A DNA stretch of 64,000 nt from Rehmannia glutinosa (GCA_016081115.2 CM071936.1:83877943-83941942), one strand, 5' to 3'. Numbered from the stretch's first letter, positions 44,560 to 56,099 are shown. Notes: generated from the letters alone by a model not told the origin. Numbers and translations: made by a program.

Positions 44560-45874
44560 AGGATTAGGTTGAGGTTGAGCAGAAACTTACCCTTTTCTTG
44601 AATTCGCAAAAGAAGTGTGAGTGTTGAAAGTGAGTTCTTGATCTCATTGATAGCCGAGAAGTTTTATTATTGATGTTTGTTTGTTCATTCATAAATGCTT
44701 GCAAAGTCTCCTCAATTGATTTTACATGTGGAGATGGATATGAAGGAAAATTTGGTGGCTTTTGTGAATTTATTGGTTGAGCTTGATTATTATCACGCCA
44801 ACTGAAATTAGGATGATTTCTCCATTGTGGATTGTAAGTTTCAATATGGAGATTGAAAAGGTTTTCTAAATCCATTCATGACATTTGCTTCAACAGAATG
44901 TGAGGACAATCATTAGTTGAGTGTTCTTTAAGTCCACAAATTTCACAAACTTTTTTATCTTGCCATGATTTAACTTCTTTTACTTTTTTAACTTCCATGT
45001 CATCGATTCTTTTAGCCAAAAGTGCAAGTCTAGCACTTAAACTATCTTCTTGAGTAAGATTGAGTTTTCCTTTATTTTCATCAACACTATGCCAAGATTG
45101 AGAATTTTCTGCCAAATAGTCAAGATATTCTAGCGCTTCATCGGGTTCTTTATCAAGAAATTGACCGTTACACATTGATTCAATAAATTGCTTAGTTTCG
45201 TGGATTTAGACCTTCATAAAAGAAGGCGATTATACGCCAATTTTCAAAACCATGATGTGGGCAGGAATTCAACAACTCTTTAAACTTTTCCCAACATTCA
45301 AAGAAAACATCTTTAGGATTTTGAGAAAAATTCTGAATTTGTCTTTTCAAAGAATTTGTTTTATGAGTTGGAAAGAATTTTTTCAGAAATTCAACATTTG
45401 CATTTCTTGCCATGTACCAATTGATCTAGGTTTTAACGAGCTAAGCCAAGTTTTTGCTTTATCTTTTAAAGAAAAAGGAAACAATTTGAGCTTAACAATT
45501 TCAGTCGTGCAATTTTGATCATCAAATGTGGCACATACTTCTTCAAATTCCTTTAAATGTAAGTATGGGCTTTAATCCATACCATGAAAATTAGGAAGTA
45601 AAGGTATCATCCCTGGCTTAAATCGAAAGTTGTTTGCATTTAGTGGAAAAATGAAACAAGAAGGAGTAGAATTTCGAGGAGGTTGCAAATAATAACGCAT
45701 ATTATGCACTTCTTGATTTTCCACTCTTTCCATCTCATTTTGAACAATTACTTCTTCAGCCATAATTGGTGTGTGTGGAGGTGAATCAAATTTTTTTATG
45801 AAATTTTCTGAATTATATCTAATTAAACGGCGAGAATTTGGACTACGACACCATGTAAGCATATAAACACACAA
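44560..45874 (-). pseudogene. Athila gag (Athila-B)
   Basis: Seen: RYYLQPPRNSTPSCFIFPLN and ANNFRFKPGMIPLLPNFHG (frame from 45874), a stop, PYLHLKEFEEVC and LKLFPFSLKDKAKTWL (about 45560-45450), EFLKKFFPTHKTNSLKRQIQ (45390), NPKDVFFECWEKFKELLNSC, FYEGLNPRNK, FLDKEPDEALEYLDYLAE (45140), and the zinc knuckle CEICGLKEHSTNDC (C-x2-C-x4-H-x4-C, about 44945-44904). The tail 44875-44564 is Asn/Gln/Pro-rich (NYNPQWRNHPNF-like). Most breaks are frame changes. In family members gag and pol form one long ORF. Confidence 0.85.
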
Positions 45875-45918
45875 TATTTACAGTGATATATATACAAACC
45901 TGGAAACCTACCTTGCCT

Positions 45919-45936
45919 TCCCCGGCAACGGCGCCA
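45919..45936 (-). other. Primer-binding site (Asp-tRNA type) of Athila-B
   Basis: Minus strand TGGCGCCGTTGCCGGGGA, six bases (TTTTT-rich) after the 5' LTR end, is a perfect match to the Athila consensus PBS. Confidence 0.92.
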
Positions 45937-45942
45937 AAAACT

Positions 45943-47560
45943 TGCTACAACTTTAAGGTTGCAAACCCAAGTGCAGGTTTTCTCAAGTAATAAATTTCTC
46001 GGGAGTCCGAGGTCGATCCACAGGGAAGTTGATGGAAGTTTACAGGATATTTCTTATTTAAAGGATGAGTAAATGGGTTTTTTTTTACTAGTAAGAATAT
46101 TTTTTTTTTAGTTACAAGAAATTTAATTAATAGAAATGTTGAGGATTAGGGATCCACTCTTGATTTCGGATAAAGGAATGATTATATTTTTTTACCTCTT
46201 AGATTGCCACTATTGGAATCCATACACAAAGAAGGTTCCAATGGGAAGATATTATACATATAAATCATGCAATGAGGTAATCATGTTATATCATCAATTA
46301 GAATTTATCTTATAACATCAATACTTGTTTATGGGATCAAGTATTTATGTATTCTTTTGTCTACAACAAATCAAGGTATCCACATTAGTAGTCGGTTGAA
46401 ATAAAACCAGACATTTAACTAAATGGAACCAAGTATTTGTTGTGCCAATAGATATACATAAATCAAGAAACACCACCAAACAAAAATGTATAAGCTAAAA
46501 ACAAATTGATGATACAAACAATGAAATTTAATATGAATCTACAATCATTCCTTATCCTTCATCAAGAGTTTCACCCCATTTCCTCAACAAAATAAACTTA
46601 GAATAACATGAAAAAAATAGAGAAAACAAAAGATTGAAGAAAAACTAAAGCAAACATTTTATAAAATACTAGAAATCTTACTATAATTTAAGAAAAGCAA
46701 GAAAGAAAAATTCTTTTGAACTTTGTAACTCTAACTTTCTCTACATAAAACTTGCTCTTGGCTAATGCTAATGACCTCTATTTATAGCCAACTAAAAATC
46801 AATTTACAATTATTTTTTTCTTTATTTTTATTACAAGTAAGAAAATAAGGAAATCAACACCAACTTTGCCACCTTCTTTGACTGGTCATTTTGTCCATGA
46901 TATCAGCCATCTTTGCTCAATTTTCTTCCACAAATCAATTATCACATGAGTTGGCTTGAATTTCCAACTGATTTCATTGAATTTGAACAACCATGGGCCA
47001 AGATATGGTTGAATAATTGAGATGTGGTTGGCATACGGGATTGACTAGTGCAGCAGCCTCTTGGATTTTTTATAAATTCATCCAATACAAATCTGACTTT
47101 GGGGTCTTCATCAATGTTGTAGCTCTATCATTTGTACATACTCAGTAAAAATTTCAGATACAAACACCTTGTATTTTTCGAGTTATGTCCAAAATACCAA
47201 ACTTGGTCAAGTCTGGAAATTAAATGAGCACCCTTCAATCCTCATTTTATGATGAATTTTTTTATCCAAGAAAATATCATTCCAAACTTTGATTTTTGGT
47301 TTCAATCTCTCTGAAAACTTGTAAATGAATGGATTGTGAATCCATATCTTCAAGAATCATCCCAAAATCATGTCGGAAATGAAAGCTATGCTCGTTGATC
47401 CAAACCTGCACTAAAAATTGCTTCCAAATACAATTCTATGTTGATTTCCTATTTTATTCCTAACATATTAATAATACTATAAATTCATTTTATTAATAAT
47501 ATTAATAAGGTAAAATAATAATATAAGCCTAAAATAATTATACATTTTTAACGTTCATCA
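45943..47560 (-). repeat. 5' LTR of Athila-B (1618 bp)
   Basis: Pairs with 35868-37482. Differences seen: T-run lengths (9 vs 11, 7 vs 6, 4 vs 5, 6 vs 5), GGG vs G and GGG vs GG near the end, and one C/A substitution near 47130. Direct repeat of AGCA follows at 47561-47564. A TATA-like TATTTATAGCC is at about 46779-46789 in reverse orientation (minus strand GGCTATAAATAG). Confidence 0.95.
46779..46790 (-). promoter_or_regulatory. Candidate TATA box of Athila-B 5' LTR
   Basis: Minus strand GGCTATAAATAGAGG, a classic plant TATA context, about 840 bp before the LTR 3' end. The same is in the 3' LTR near 36701-36712. Function inferred. Confidence 0.5.
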
Positions 47561-48403
47561 AGCATGTATTTAATTCACTTATCGCCTATGTACTATTTTA
47601 ACTATTTTAACGCGTCACTTTGACGGGTAATATTAATAATATATATTTCACATTTAATTTCATTTTTATTTATTACTTGTGTTCATGATCATTTACTAAT
47701 TTTATTTCACATTAATGATCACTTGATTGATCATTATTATTATTTGTGTATTTATTAGTCACCTTAGAATTTTAAGAGACTATTTATTTTAGAGACTTAT
47801 ACTTTATAGAATTAAGAATTTGATTTAGCTTAAGTGATCATGAGACTTATAAGTGATCAAGGAAATCACCATTTATTTTGGAGATTGATATTATTCATCT
47901 ATTATCATCAATTTTGAGACCAAAAAAAATATGGAAATACCCTAAATGTCCTTAAGTGGACGACAATAGTGAGAATTTTGGTGTAAAAAAAATACCATCC
48001 AACTCTTGTGCACTTACACCTTATATTAATCAACTTATGTATTATTACATCAATAATACAAATCTTATACACATTATCTTACACTACAATTTTATAATAT
48101 TAAATCTTCCAACATGTTGGAGACTTCCCAACATTCCATTCAAACATTCCCCTCTATTCTTGCAAACCCCATTCTCCCATGCAAGACCATACCTTTGACC
48201 ACCCATTTGTCCCCATGCAAGAGACAAATTGCAAGACATAGAATTTGATCAAAAATTCCCTCCCCCTCTCTCCTTGTGAACGGCCAAAGTGCCAACTCCA
48301 TGATCAAAAATTGTTCAAAATTTCATTTTCATCCAACACATTCATCATTCAAGCAATTTCTCCAATTTCTCTCTAAAACCCCCAACATCTCTCTAAGTAC
48401 ATA

Positions 48404-48600
48404 TTCAAACACTCCTTCATATCTTCAAGAACACTTCTTCATATATTCAAACACTCCTTCATATCTTCAAGAACACTTCTTCATATCTTCAAACACTCCT
48501 TCATATCTTCAAGAACAATTCTTCATATCTTCAAACACTCCTTCATATCTTCAAGATCGAACACTTCTTCATATCTTCAAACACCTTCTTCATATCTTCA
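48404..48600 (+). repeat. 42-bp minisatellite in Tekay-B 5' LTR, about 4.5 units
   Basis: Unit TTCAAACACTCCTTCATATC + TTCAAGAACACTTCTTCATATC, itself two related 21-mers. Only about 3.5 units in the 3' LTR (58526-58676) and no array in Tekay-A. Creates a spurious repetitive reading frame. Confidence 0.88.
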
Positions 48601-51036
48601 TACTTAACAAAAATTACAAGAATTCTCCTTCTATTTCATCATAAAATTCGAAACCAACACCCCTCTACACAAGGTAAGGAATTTCATCTTCAATCCATTT
48701 TTGATATCACCTAGTTCATCTCTTCACCATCTTAACTTAAGTTTGAATTTTTACTTGAGGTATACTTAGAAGGCTTGAAGATATTGAGATCTTGACATCA
48801 TCTTGAAGAAGACTTCAAGACCTTGAAGATTTTGAAGAAGAATTTGGACTATAAGGTAAGATATTGGACACTAGTGCCCTTTCCTCCTTCTTCCTATTTT
48901 CTTCTATTTTTTAACACCCATTTTTCATTTTTGAGAAATAGGGGCTGACCTTAAGTGGTTCCTTGAGGGTGACCAAAATCCTACATCTTGAAGCCATTAC
49001 TAGTCACACCTTACTCACTACACAAGGTAAGTGTAGTATTTCTAATTTTCTTCACCTTCTTCATTTTCTCCTTAATTTTTAACCTCATTTTCTAACTCTT
49101 AAGTGACCTCTTAAATCCACTTGTGATTATCCTTTTTATTTCGCAACAAGTTCATTTTAAGGTGGGTGGAAAAATGCTTTCTACTTCTAGGTGTTTTATT
49201 TGAAATGCATGTAGTATTTTAATTTTGAGCACTTGATATACATATATTATGTATTGCATGTTAAATTAATGTATCATGTTGAAAAATTCTCAAGTATGGC
49301 TCAAAAATGCTATTTATTGAAATTTAGGTGCATGCTTGTACACTTTATTGTTGTATTAGATGAATTCTTGTATGAAATGGGCATGCATGTGTATGATCCT
49401 TGAAATCCATGTCTTGTATGACTTATAACCTGGACAAATCGAGCATAATTGATTAAATTTTAATTTTTGGGCTTAAAATGCAAAAATGGAAAGTTGGTGG
49501 ACTTAATTGCAAGAAAATAAAACTTAAGGGACCCCTCTGCAATTTTTGAATTTTGGCACAGTACTCAGGTTCAAAAATGATGTTTGGACATTTTAAGAAA
49601 GTTTTAAGAGTTTTAAGATAATTAAAATCTACCCTTAAAAACCCAAGGACTAGATTGTAAAATTTTAGAAGTTTAAGGGCTATATTGCAATGTTTCGGAA
49701 CTGTATCAGCCCCTTATTTTGAAATTTGATATTTTAACTCTTAAGGGACTGGAAATAACATATTTTAAGTGTATTCAAAAAATCAAATTGTTTAGAGCTT
49801 GGAAAGTAACTTTATAAAAATTGAGGGACCAAGTTGTAAAAGATTAAACTTGAGGACCCCAATACAATTTTCAGGACTTATACAGTCCATGTACCTGGAA
49901 ATACTAATTTAACTATAACATAATAATATTTTGGACCCAAGGTTCAAATTTCATGACAATTATTTTAAAATGGGACAAAAAATGAGATTTTCAAACGTTA
50001 AAGGACCTGCACTTATTTCTTTTTAAAACTGTTTTTGACCCAATATACCACTGAACTTGGTGATATTTTACAACTGGAATCATTTTAAAATCCCTTCTAC
50101 TTTGTGAGTTTCGATTATTTCAAACTTAGGGCCCGAAATGACAATTTTAACAAGTTTGGGGCCAATGTGAGATTTTTATAAAAATGCAACCTCAACACTT
50201 TAAAAACCTGAATCTCTGAACAATTTAGAGATTTTAGGAACTGACCTCATAAATGTTTCAAGGTCGGGACAGTTAATTATTTAATTTTTAACCCCAAAAG
50301 TATTGATTTCTACAAAACGGGGCTAATCGTAAATTTTCTTTTTAACAAGGACCTAACTCAAATTATTTTGTTCTTTAAAACAGCCCTGGACCCTCTGACT
50401 TTAATAATTAATTAAAATATTTTATTTTCTAAAAAATTCCTTGACTTATCGGATCGTCTTGACTGATTAATACGCGATCGCGGGTCGACTTCCTCGTCTT
50501 GCGATTTCAAATCTATAACGGGACTTATGTCACACCTAATTCTTCAAGACATCGAAGATTACTTATCCTCTCGATAATTTTCTTCATCCAAATTACTCCA
50601 CCAATGCCAATAATTACCACACGTGTTTTCGAAAACTTTCTTGAACTACTTCCCTAAATCAATATACTCGACTGCCTAGTTGACTTCCTGAACTTGTAAT
50701 TATTTTACTGTCTGAGTCAACATGGTGTGTCGAGCTCACAGTCGGAATGGATACATCGGGGATAGAACCGGGCAGCTCGGCTGCTATTCCACTCTCTAGC
50801 CCCATCGTCCCAATCCCGCAACTGAGGGACATAGTTTGTCCAAGGGAAGCGGGTCGTAGTACTTGAGGTATAATCATGATTATGACAATCCGGGCCTAGC
50901 TAGCTCTACTGTGGATTTGTCCTTGCCTATGGAGAGATAAGGTGACAGGTCTTGGACCATCTTGCTCGGGGAGTTACAAGGAAGAACGAAAGAATCGCTG
51001 TCTGATTCGCATGATTCTGGAGTTAATCGGACCCGT

Positions 51037-51163
51037 TTGGTTGGTGCTACAAATCCGTACGCAACTGCTGCTTGTATTGCATTGGTTGGCGCTACAAATC
51101 CGTACGCAACCATTACTTGTATTGCATAGGATTGGCGCTACAAATCCGTACGCAATCCTCCTA
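51037..51163 (+). repeat. 45-bp tandem repeat in Tekay-B 5' LTR
   Basis: Three units starting at 51037, 51082 and 51127, each with GCTACAAATCCGTACGCAA. Confidence 0.9.
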
Positions 51164-51832
51164 TCTTGCTTGAATCACGTAGTGCCTGTGTGACCATGAA
51201 CTATTTCTTAAACTGTATAAGTATATTACTTCAAGTATATTTACCCCGTCGCTTGTGAAATGTGTGTGAAATCACGCATCATAACTCACGCATTTTTCAT
51301 ACAACTGTTTTCTTGCATTAACTATATATATTGCCACACTTGCACACGATCACCCCATCCACGGAGATTTCTGTCTCATCCCCTCCTGTTCTCTAATAGC
51401 TAGATGACGACTATGTTGAAGATGCCAAACCTACCACATACTGAATTCCCGTGCCCCGCCTGTTGGACTTGCTTACTATTAATGTTGATGTTGTTGGACT
51501 TGTTTCTTTTACTTTTGTTGCTGTTGGACTCTCTTTATTCCGGTTTCATTTTGGACTGTACTTAAGGGCGTAGGACCCTTTGACACTTAAGCTTGTGATG
51601 TTGTGTACTTTATTTTGGTTTTGGACTGTAAACTTAATTCGGATATTTCTGATGGGTTGTATTTGGATATTTGCTAGACTTTAAGTTGTATTTTGTACTT
51701 GTATTTTATTTCCACTGATTTGGACTCTGTTTCACTTGGGGTTATATTGTATCTTTTGTCTAGACTGTTGGGTTTAATTATGTTTAAGTTATTGATCGTC
51801 GTCGCGTCCCGTCTGGGGCATGACAGTTAGAG

Positions 51833-51844
51833 TGGTATCAGAGC
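51833..51844 (+). other. Primer-binding site (initiator Met tRNA) of Tekay-B
   Basis: TGGTATCAGAGC, 7 bases after the 5' LTR end, is the standard PBS complementary to the 3' end of plant initiator Met tRNA. Confidence 0.95.
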
Positions 51845-52134
51845 TCGGATAGTAAAATGGAAACTTACACCGAGCTGACCCAGGATAGGACCCTCGGTCT
51901 GTGTTGGGTAGTACCACGACTTGACTAATTAAGTGTGAAATTGATTTCAAAATGGCGTAGAACCGTATTATTGATGATTAAACTGAGTTAAGAATTTTAT
52001 TCTTGGAGATTCCATAGTCATACTTGTCTTGACTTAGTTGACTCTTGACTGACTTTCTTTATTCATTCTTTCATTATTTCTTCCTTATCTTTCCTTTACC
52101 TTCGTCTAATCCGCCTTAGTTTTGTTTGACCAGG
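51845..52134 (+). other. Leader between PBS and ORF0 of Tekay-B
   Basis: 290 bp untranslated leader; no feature seen beyond a pyrimidine-rich stretch at 52020-52120. Confidence 0.5.
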
Positions 52135-52855
52135 ATGGAGCCGGTACCCCCAACTTAGTGGGACGTATTCGAGTCCCACGCCGAGCGTGACTATTTTTGG
52201 GCACTCAAGATTCACTGGCACCAGGAGTATCTTTGGGCTACCTAAGGATGGTCAGAGGAGCGTCAGCATAACCGGGAACTAACACATCTCCTGGCAAGGA
52301 GCCAGGAAGAGAAGAACGAATTGACCGTCCTTGTCAAAGACCGCGACAACACCATTCGTGCGCGGGAGGACCAAATTTGGATTATCCAGGAGCGCCTGGA
52401 TAATATGTGAGAAAAGATGAAGCGAGCTAGTGATGGCCGCCAGAAGTGGGAGATGGACGCCCACATGTCTAGGGACAGTATTGACCATTTGGAGGAGACC
52501 CTCATCAAACAGATGACCGTGATCGAGGACCTTACCCATGCCCTAGCTCAGAGGGATGCTGCCCTGGAGGCTACCTTAGCAACTAATGCGCCGCCATTGC
52601 CACCGCCCGAGGCAGAACCCGTACCGACCCCGAGGCAGATAATGAAAAGGATCGTGAGGAGGATCCCGAGGAGGATCCAGTTGAGGACGGGGAGCCCGAG
52701 GCGCTCGAGGTTGCCCCACTTGATGACGCTTAGGCACTTGAGTAGTGGCTCGATTTTGTCAATTGGCCGGACGTCGAGGCTTTTCCCGAGCCTAATCAGG
52801 TCCAGGTCGTTGACATGGATGATAGTGAGGACAATTGCATAATCACTGAGTAGAT
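52135..52855 (+). pseudogene. Extra ORF before gag (ORF0), coiled coil plus acidic tail, Tekay-B copy
   Basis: Unknown function. Start ATG at 52135 (MEPVPPT). The frame has stops at 52156-52158 (tag), 52240-52242 (taa) and 52408-52410 (tga). Between and after them: ESHAERDYFWALKIHWHQEY (20), ELTHLLARSQEEKNELTVLV (20), NTIRAREDQIWIIQERLDN, KWEMDAHMSRDSIDHLEETL (20), then Pro-rich LPPPEAEPVP. In the -1 frame from about 52630 an acidic tail continues (EEDPEEDPVEDGEPEALEV) to DMDDSEDNCIITE and a stop at 52853-52855. Predicted helix with heptads, no membrane segment. About 240 codons. Same architecture as 2-645, so it is an element gene and not chance. It lies upstream of gag on the same transcript. 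Confidence 0.68.
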
Positions 52856-53177
52856 AGATTTTATTTACCGGATTGTACTTGATGATTGTACTGGATGTTA
52901 TTCGTGTTCCGATGTATTTACCAGTTTCTTGTACTTGTGTTGTAGTAGACACTTTTCCATTCGGTTGCATTTTGATTCAGTTGTATCTTTGATTCTTGTA
53001 TTGTTGTTGTATGAACTCCTTGGGTGTATTCAAATTTTTGCATTAATGGATATGCCCTTTCTACTTATTCTATGGCTTGTGTACTACTGTTGCTTTCCCC
53101 ATGATATAACTTGTTTTATGCGAGCATGTATTGGAATCATTTATTTATGGATTATAACTAACACTTCAAGATACAGA

Positions 53178-54356
53178 ATGGCTGAACATTGCGGATGCGG
53201 GAGACCCCACCGAGTTCCCCGCAGGAATGATGACGTACCCAGGGAACGCATACCTTCCCCGGAATTACCACCACCTCCTCCACCAGTTGCAGGAGATAAC
53301 CTGACTGCATAGGCCCTACAACAAATCTTAGTTTTCATGAGGCAACAAGCAGAGCCTGAACAACGTGTTCCCGAACCCGCTCGGGAGGCGAATGATCGTA
53401 CCTTGGAGCGATTCTTATGATTAGACCCACCAACTTTCTTAGGAGAGCCAGATGACTTAAAAGCATAGGAATGGATTGAGAAACTGGAGAATATCTTTAA
53501 TGCTCTCCAATATTCAGATGAGCAGAAAGTCACACTCACCGTATTTCGACTGGAATCGGCTGCGAGAGATTGGTGGAGAACAGTTGAGAGAAAGTGGGAA
53601 CAGGATCGAGTAGCCAGAACATGGGAAAATTTCCTGGCTGAATTCAATGAACAATACATTCCCCAAGTTGTGAAAGAGGCGCGCTGGGATGAATTCCACA
53701 GGTTAAGGCAGGGGAACATGTCTGTAGTCCAGTATGAATCTGAATTTCATTGGTTGTCCAAATACGCTCTGGGGACAATCAGTACAGAGGAGGACAAATT
53801 GTACAAGTTCACACGGGGTCTAAAGCTGGAACTTCAAAAACAGTTTTTGACTGTTAAAATGACAACCTACTCAGCCGCGGTAAAGGCAGCTCTCCGCATC
53901 GAGTCAGGACTGAACCGTAATGGACAGATTCAGCAGAGTAGGCCATCAAACAGTCTCAAAAGGACAACTGTGGGACAACCATCTAAGCAGCCTTCTAAGT
54001 TTCAGAAGGGACTAGTTAATAAGGCGGATAAAGGGAAAGGACCGAAGCAGGGAAAGTCGGGTCAAGTGTGCGCGCATTGCAAAAAACTGGGGCATACTGC
54101 CAATGACTGCTGGCGTAAACAGGGAAGGTGTTTGCGCTGTGGTAGTAATCAACACCAGCTGAAGGATTCCCCAAAGTACGAAGACCGAACCAAACAGTGC
54201 GGCCATGAGCCGAGAAATGGCCAGGGTAATCGGGCAAGGATGCCCGCTCGAGCATTCGCACTAGCCGGACATGAGGCTCTGGAGGCAACAGACGTGGTGG
54301 AAGGTACGCTTCTTGTATCTAACCACTATGCTAAAATATTGTTTGACCCTGGATAA
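53178..54356 (+). pseudogene. Gag of Tekay-B with zinc knuckle
   Basis: Capsid/nucleocapsid protein. ATG at 53178 (MAEHCGCGRPHRVPRRND); Pro-rich N-terminus; stops at 53310, about 53418 and 53467 where C-to-T changes would explain them. The core LESAARDWWRTVERKWEQD, LAEFNEQYIPQVVKEARWDE (20), VVQYESEFHWLSKYA and FTRGLKLELQKQ form the retrotransposon gag domain. The basic linker is followed by CAHCKKLGHTANDC (C-x2-C-x4-H-x4-C) and a second CLRCGSNQHQLKD that has lost its last Cys (usually ..HQLKDC). Open from 53473 to 54356. The last residues are ILFDPG, the damaged protease active site. Confidence 0.87.
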
Positions 54357-54777
54357 TCGCATTCATATGCCTATATGTCTAGAAGTGTCAACTCCTATGG
54401 GCGCAAGCCAGATAACAAATATTATCTATAATGCATGCGAAGTTAAGATTGATGAGATAAATTTTCCTGCCGATTTGATTTTATTACCTATATCCGAATA
54501 CGATGTGATATTGGGAATGAACTGGTTGTCTGCACACCATGCACAGATGGACTGCCATCGCAAGTCCATTAAGCTATGTGAACCCGGAAAGCCCGAAGTG
54601 GAAATTTCGGGAAGGTCACGAATTAAGATTGCCACAATCATTTCAGCAATGAAAGCGATGAAGGCGATCGCTAGAGGGGCACAAGGGTACTTGGCGTTTG
54701 TAATTAACAAACCCAAGGTTGAGACACAAATTAACCAAGTACCTATAGTATCGGAATACACAGATGTATTTCCATAA
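54330..54777 (+). pseudogene. Aspartic protease of Tekay-B, active site destroyed
   Basis: Seen: KILFDPG then stop then SHSYAY (54335-54370), where family members have DSGASHSF; the catalytic Ser is Pro and the next codon is a stop. Then in another frame (from 54271): CEVKIDEINFPADLILLPIS, EYDVILGMNWLSAHHAQMDC (20), and IARGAQGYLAFV. DVILGMNWL is the hallmark of gypsy proteases. Ends at SEYTDVFP before a stop at 54775-54777, where Tekay-A has CAA. Confidence 0.82.
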
Positions 54778-56075
54778 GAACTCACCATTGTCCCTCCAGA
54801 TAGGGAAGTCGAGTTCACCATCGAGGTATTACCAGGAACCGCCCCGATTGCCAGAACGCCGTATAGAATGGCTCCTCTTGAGTTGCAAGAGTCGAAGACT
54901 CAATTGTAGAAGCTGATGGATGTGAGATTTATCCGACCAAGTACGTATCCATGGGGAGCACCGGCACTATTTGTCAAGAAGAAGGATGGCACTTTAAGAC
55001 TGTGTATAGATTATCGCGGTCTTAATAGCGTGACCATCAAGAACAAATATCCTTCCCGAGGATAGACGAACTGTTTGATCAACTTCAAGGAGCGACGGTG
55101 TATTCGAAGTTTGATTTACAACAAGGAGATTACCAACTGAAGATCCGAGAAGAAGACATTTCCAAAACTGCATTTCCAACTAGATATGGACACTACGAGT
55201 TCGTAGTAATGACTTTCGGTCTAACGAATGCACCAGCAACATTTATGGATCTGATGCATCGAGTCTTTCGACCCTATTTGGATCAATTCGTAGTGATATT
55301 CATTGATGACATACTCGTATACTATAAGTCTAGAGAAGAGCACGAACGTCATCAGAAAATCGTTTTAGAAACACTACGAGAGCATAAGCTGTATGCCAAA
55401 TTCAGCAAGTGTGAATTTTGGCTTAGTGAAGTCACATTCTTGGGACACATAGTATCCGGCAATGGAATCGCGGTAGATCCATCAAAGGTACAAACAGTGG
55501 TTGAATGGAAACAACCCGAGTCTGTAACGAAGATCGGGAGTTTCTTAGGACTAGCTGGATATTATCGAAGATTTATCAAGGATTTCTCCAAGTTAGCCGG
55601 ACCACTCATTCGACTAACCCAGAAGCAAGTCAAGTTTGAGTGGAATGACAAGTGCGAGACTAGTTTCCAAGAGCTGAAGAAACGACTTACTACAGCTCCA
55701 GTCTTAGCCCTTCCAAGGGGAACAAAAAACTTTGTCGTCTACAGTGATACATCAAAGGAAGGACTAGGAGCAGTGTTCATGCAGGAGGGAAAGATCATTG
55801 CTTATGCATCACGAAAGCTCAAGCCGTATGAGACCAATTACCCAACGCATGACTTGGAATTAGCAGCGATAGTATTTGCGTTAAAGAAATGGAGACACTA
55901 TCTCTACGGAGCAAAATTCACGGTTTTACAGATTACAAGAGCTTGAAGTATCTATTCTCTCAGAAAGACCTCAATCTAAGGCAACAGAGATGGATGAAGT
56001 TAATTGAGGACTATCACTTTGATATTCAATACCATCTCGGAAAGCTAACGTAGTAGCTGACACCTTGAGCAGAAA
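54778..56075 (+). pseudogene. Reverse transcriptase and RNase H of Tekay-B
   Basis: Seen: PPDREVEFTIEVLPG, LRLCIDYRGLNSVTIKNKYP (20, intact YRGLN), a frame change near 55050 in a C/T run (CCTTCCCG where Tekay-A reads CCCCTCCCG), then an open frame 55098-55946: YSKFDLQQGDYQLKI, FGLTNAPATFMDLMHRVF, catalytic FIDDILVY (about 55297-55320), FLGHIVSGNGI, FLGLAGYYRRFIKDFSKLAG (20), TAPVLALPRGTKNFVVYSD and GLGAVFMQEGKIIAYASRKL (20), PTHDLELAAIVFALKKWRHY (20). The RNase H catalytic block YSDTS has Thr where Ala is usual. Frame is lost again at 55925-55950 within TDH.SLKY. A stop at 54907-54909 interrupts the N-terminal RT part. Confidence 0.9.
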
Positions 56076-56099
56076 GGCGAGTTTATCCAGACTAATGAT

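Larger units (their letters stand above)
35868..47560 (-). mobile_element. Athila-B: young Athila-lineage element with captured LOG-like gene
   Basis: Minus strand: 5' LTR 47560-45943, Asp-tRNA PBS, gag 45874-44560, protease/RT/RNase H/integrase 44340-40640, a small ORF 40385-39901, an intronless LOG-like gene 39590-38938, spacer with poly(T), 3' LTR 37482-35868. AGCA duplication at the junctions with the Tekay-B LTR. The two LTRs differ at only a handful of positions, mostly homopolymer length, so insertion is recent. Reverse transcriptase domain is open over 329 codons. Confidence 0.93.
47561..51825 (+). repeat. 5' LTR of Tekay-B, main part
   Basis: Continues the LTR from 35867 and ends GGGGCATGACA at 51825, directly before the PBS leader. 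Collinear with 57664-61959 and 2718-6869. Contains the 42-bp minisatellite, AG|GTAAG motifs at 48674, 48856 and 49027, and the 45-bp tandem repeat. Compared with the 3' LTR it lacks about 35 bp near 49100 including the TTTTGACTTAG acceptor-like site, and about 40 bp near 49962. Confidence 0.9.

Noticed and set aside
48276..48644. Open frame with repeated YSNTPSYLQEHFF-like peptide in Tekay-B 5' LTR
   Set aside because: It is the translation of the 42-bp minisatellite; unit number and frame are not kept in the 3' LTR and the array is absent from Tekay-A.
51833..51844. tRNA gene suggested by the initiator-Met match
   Set aside because: Only 12 bases match, directly after an LTR; it is a primer-binding site. 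No tRNA, rRNA or other RNA gene was found.
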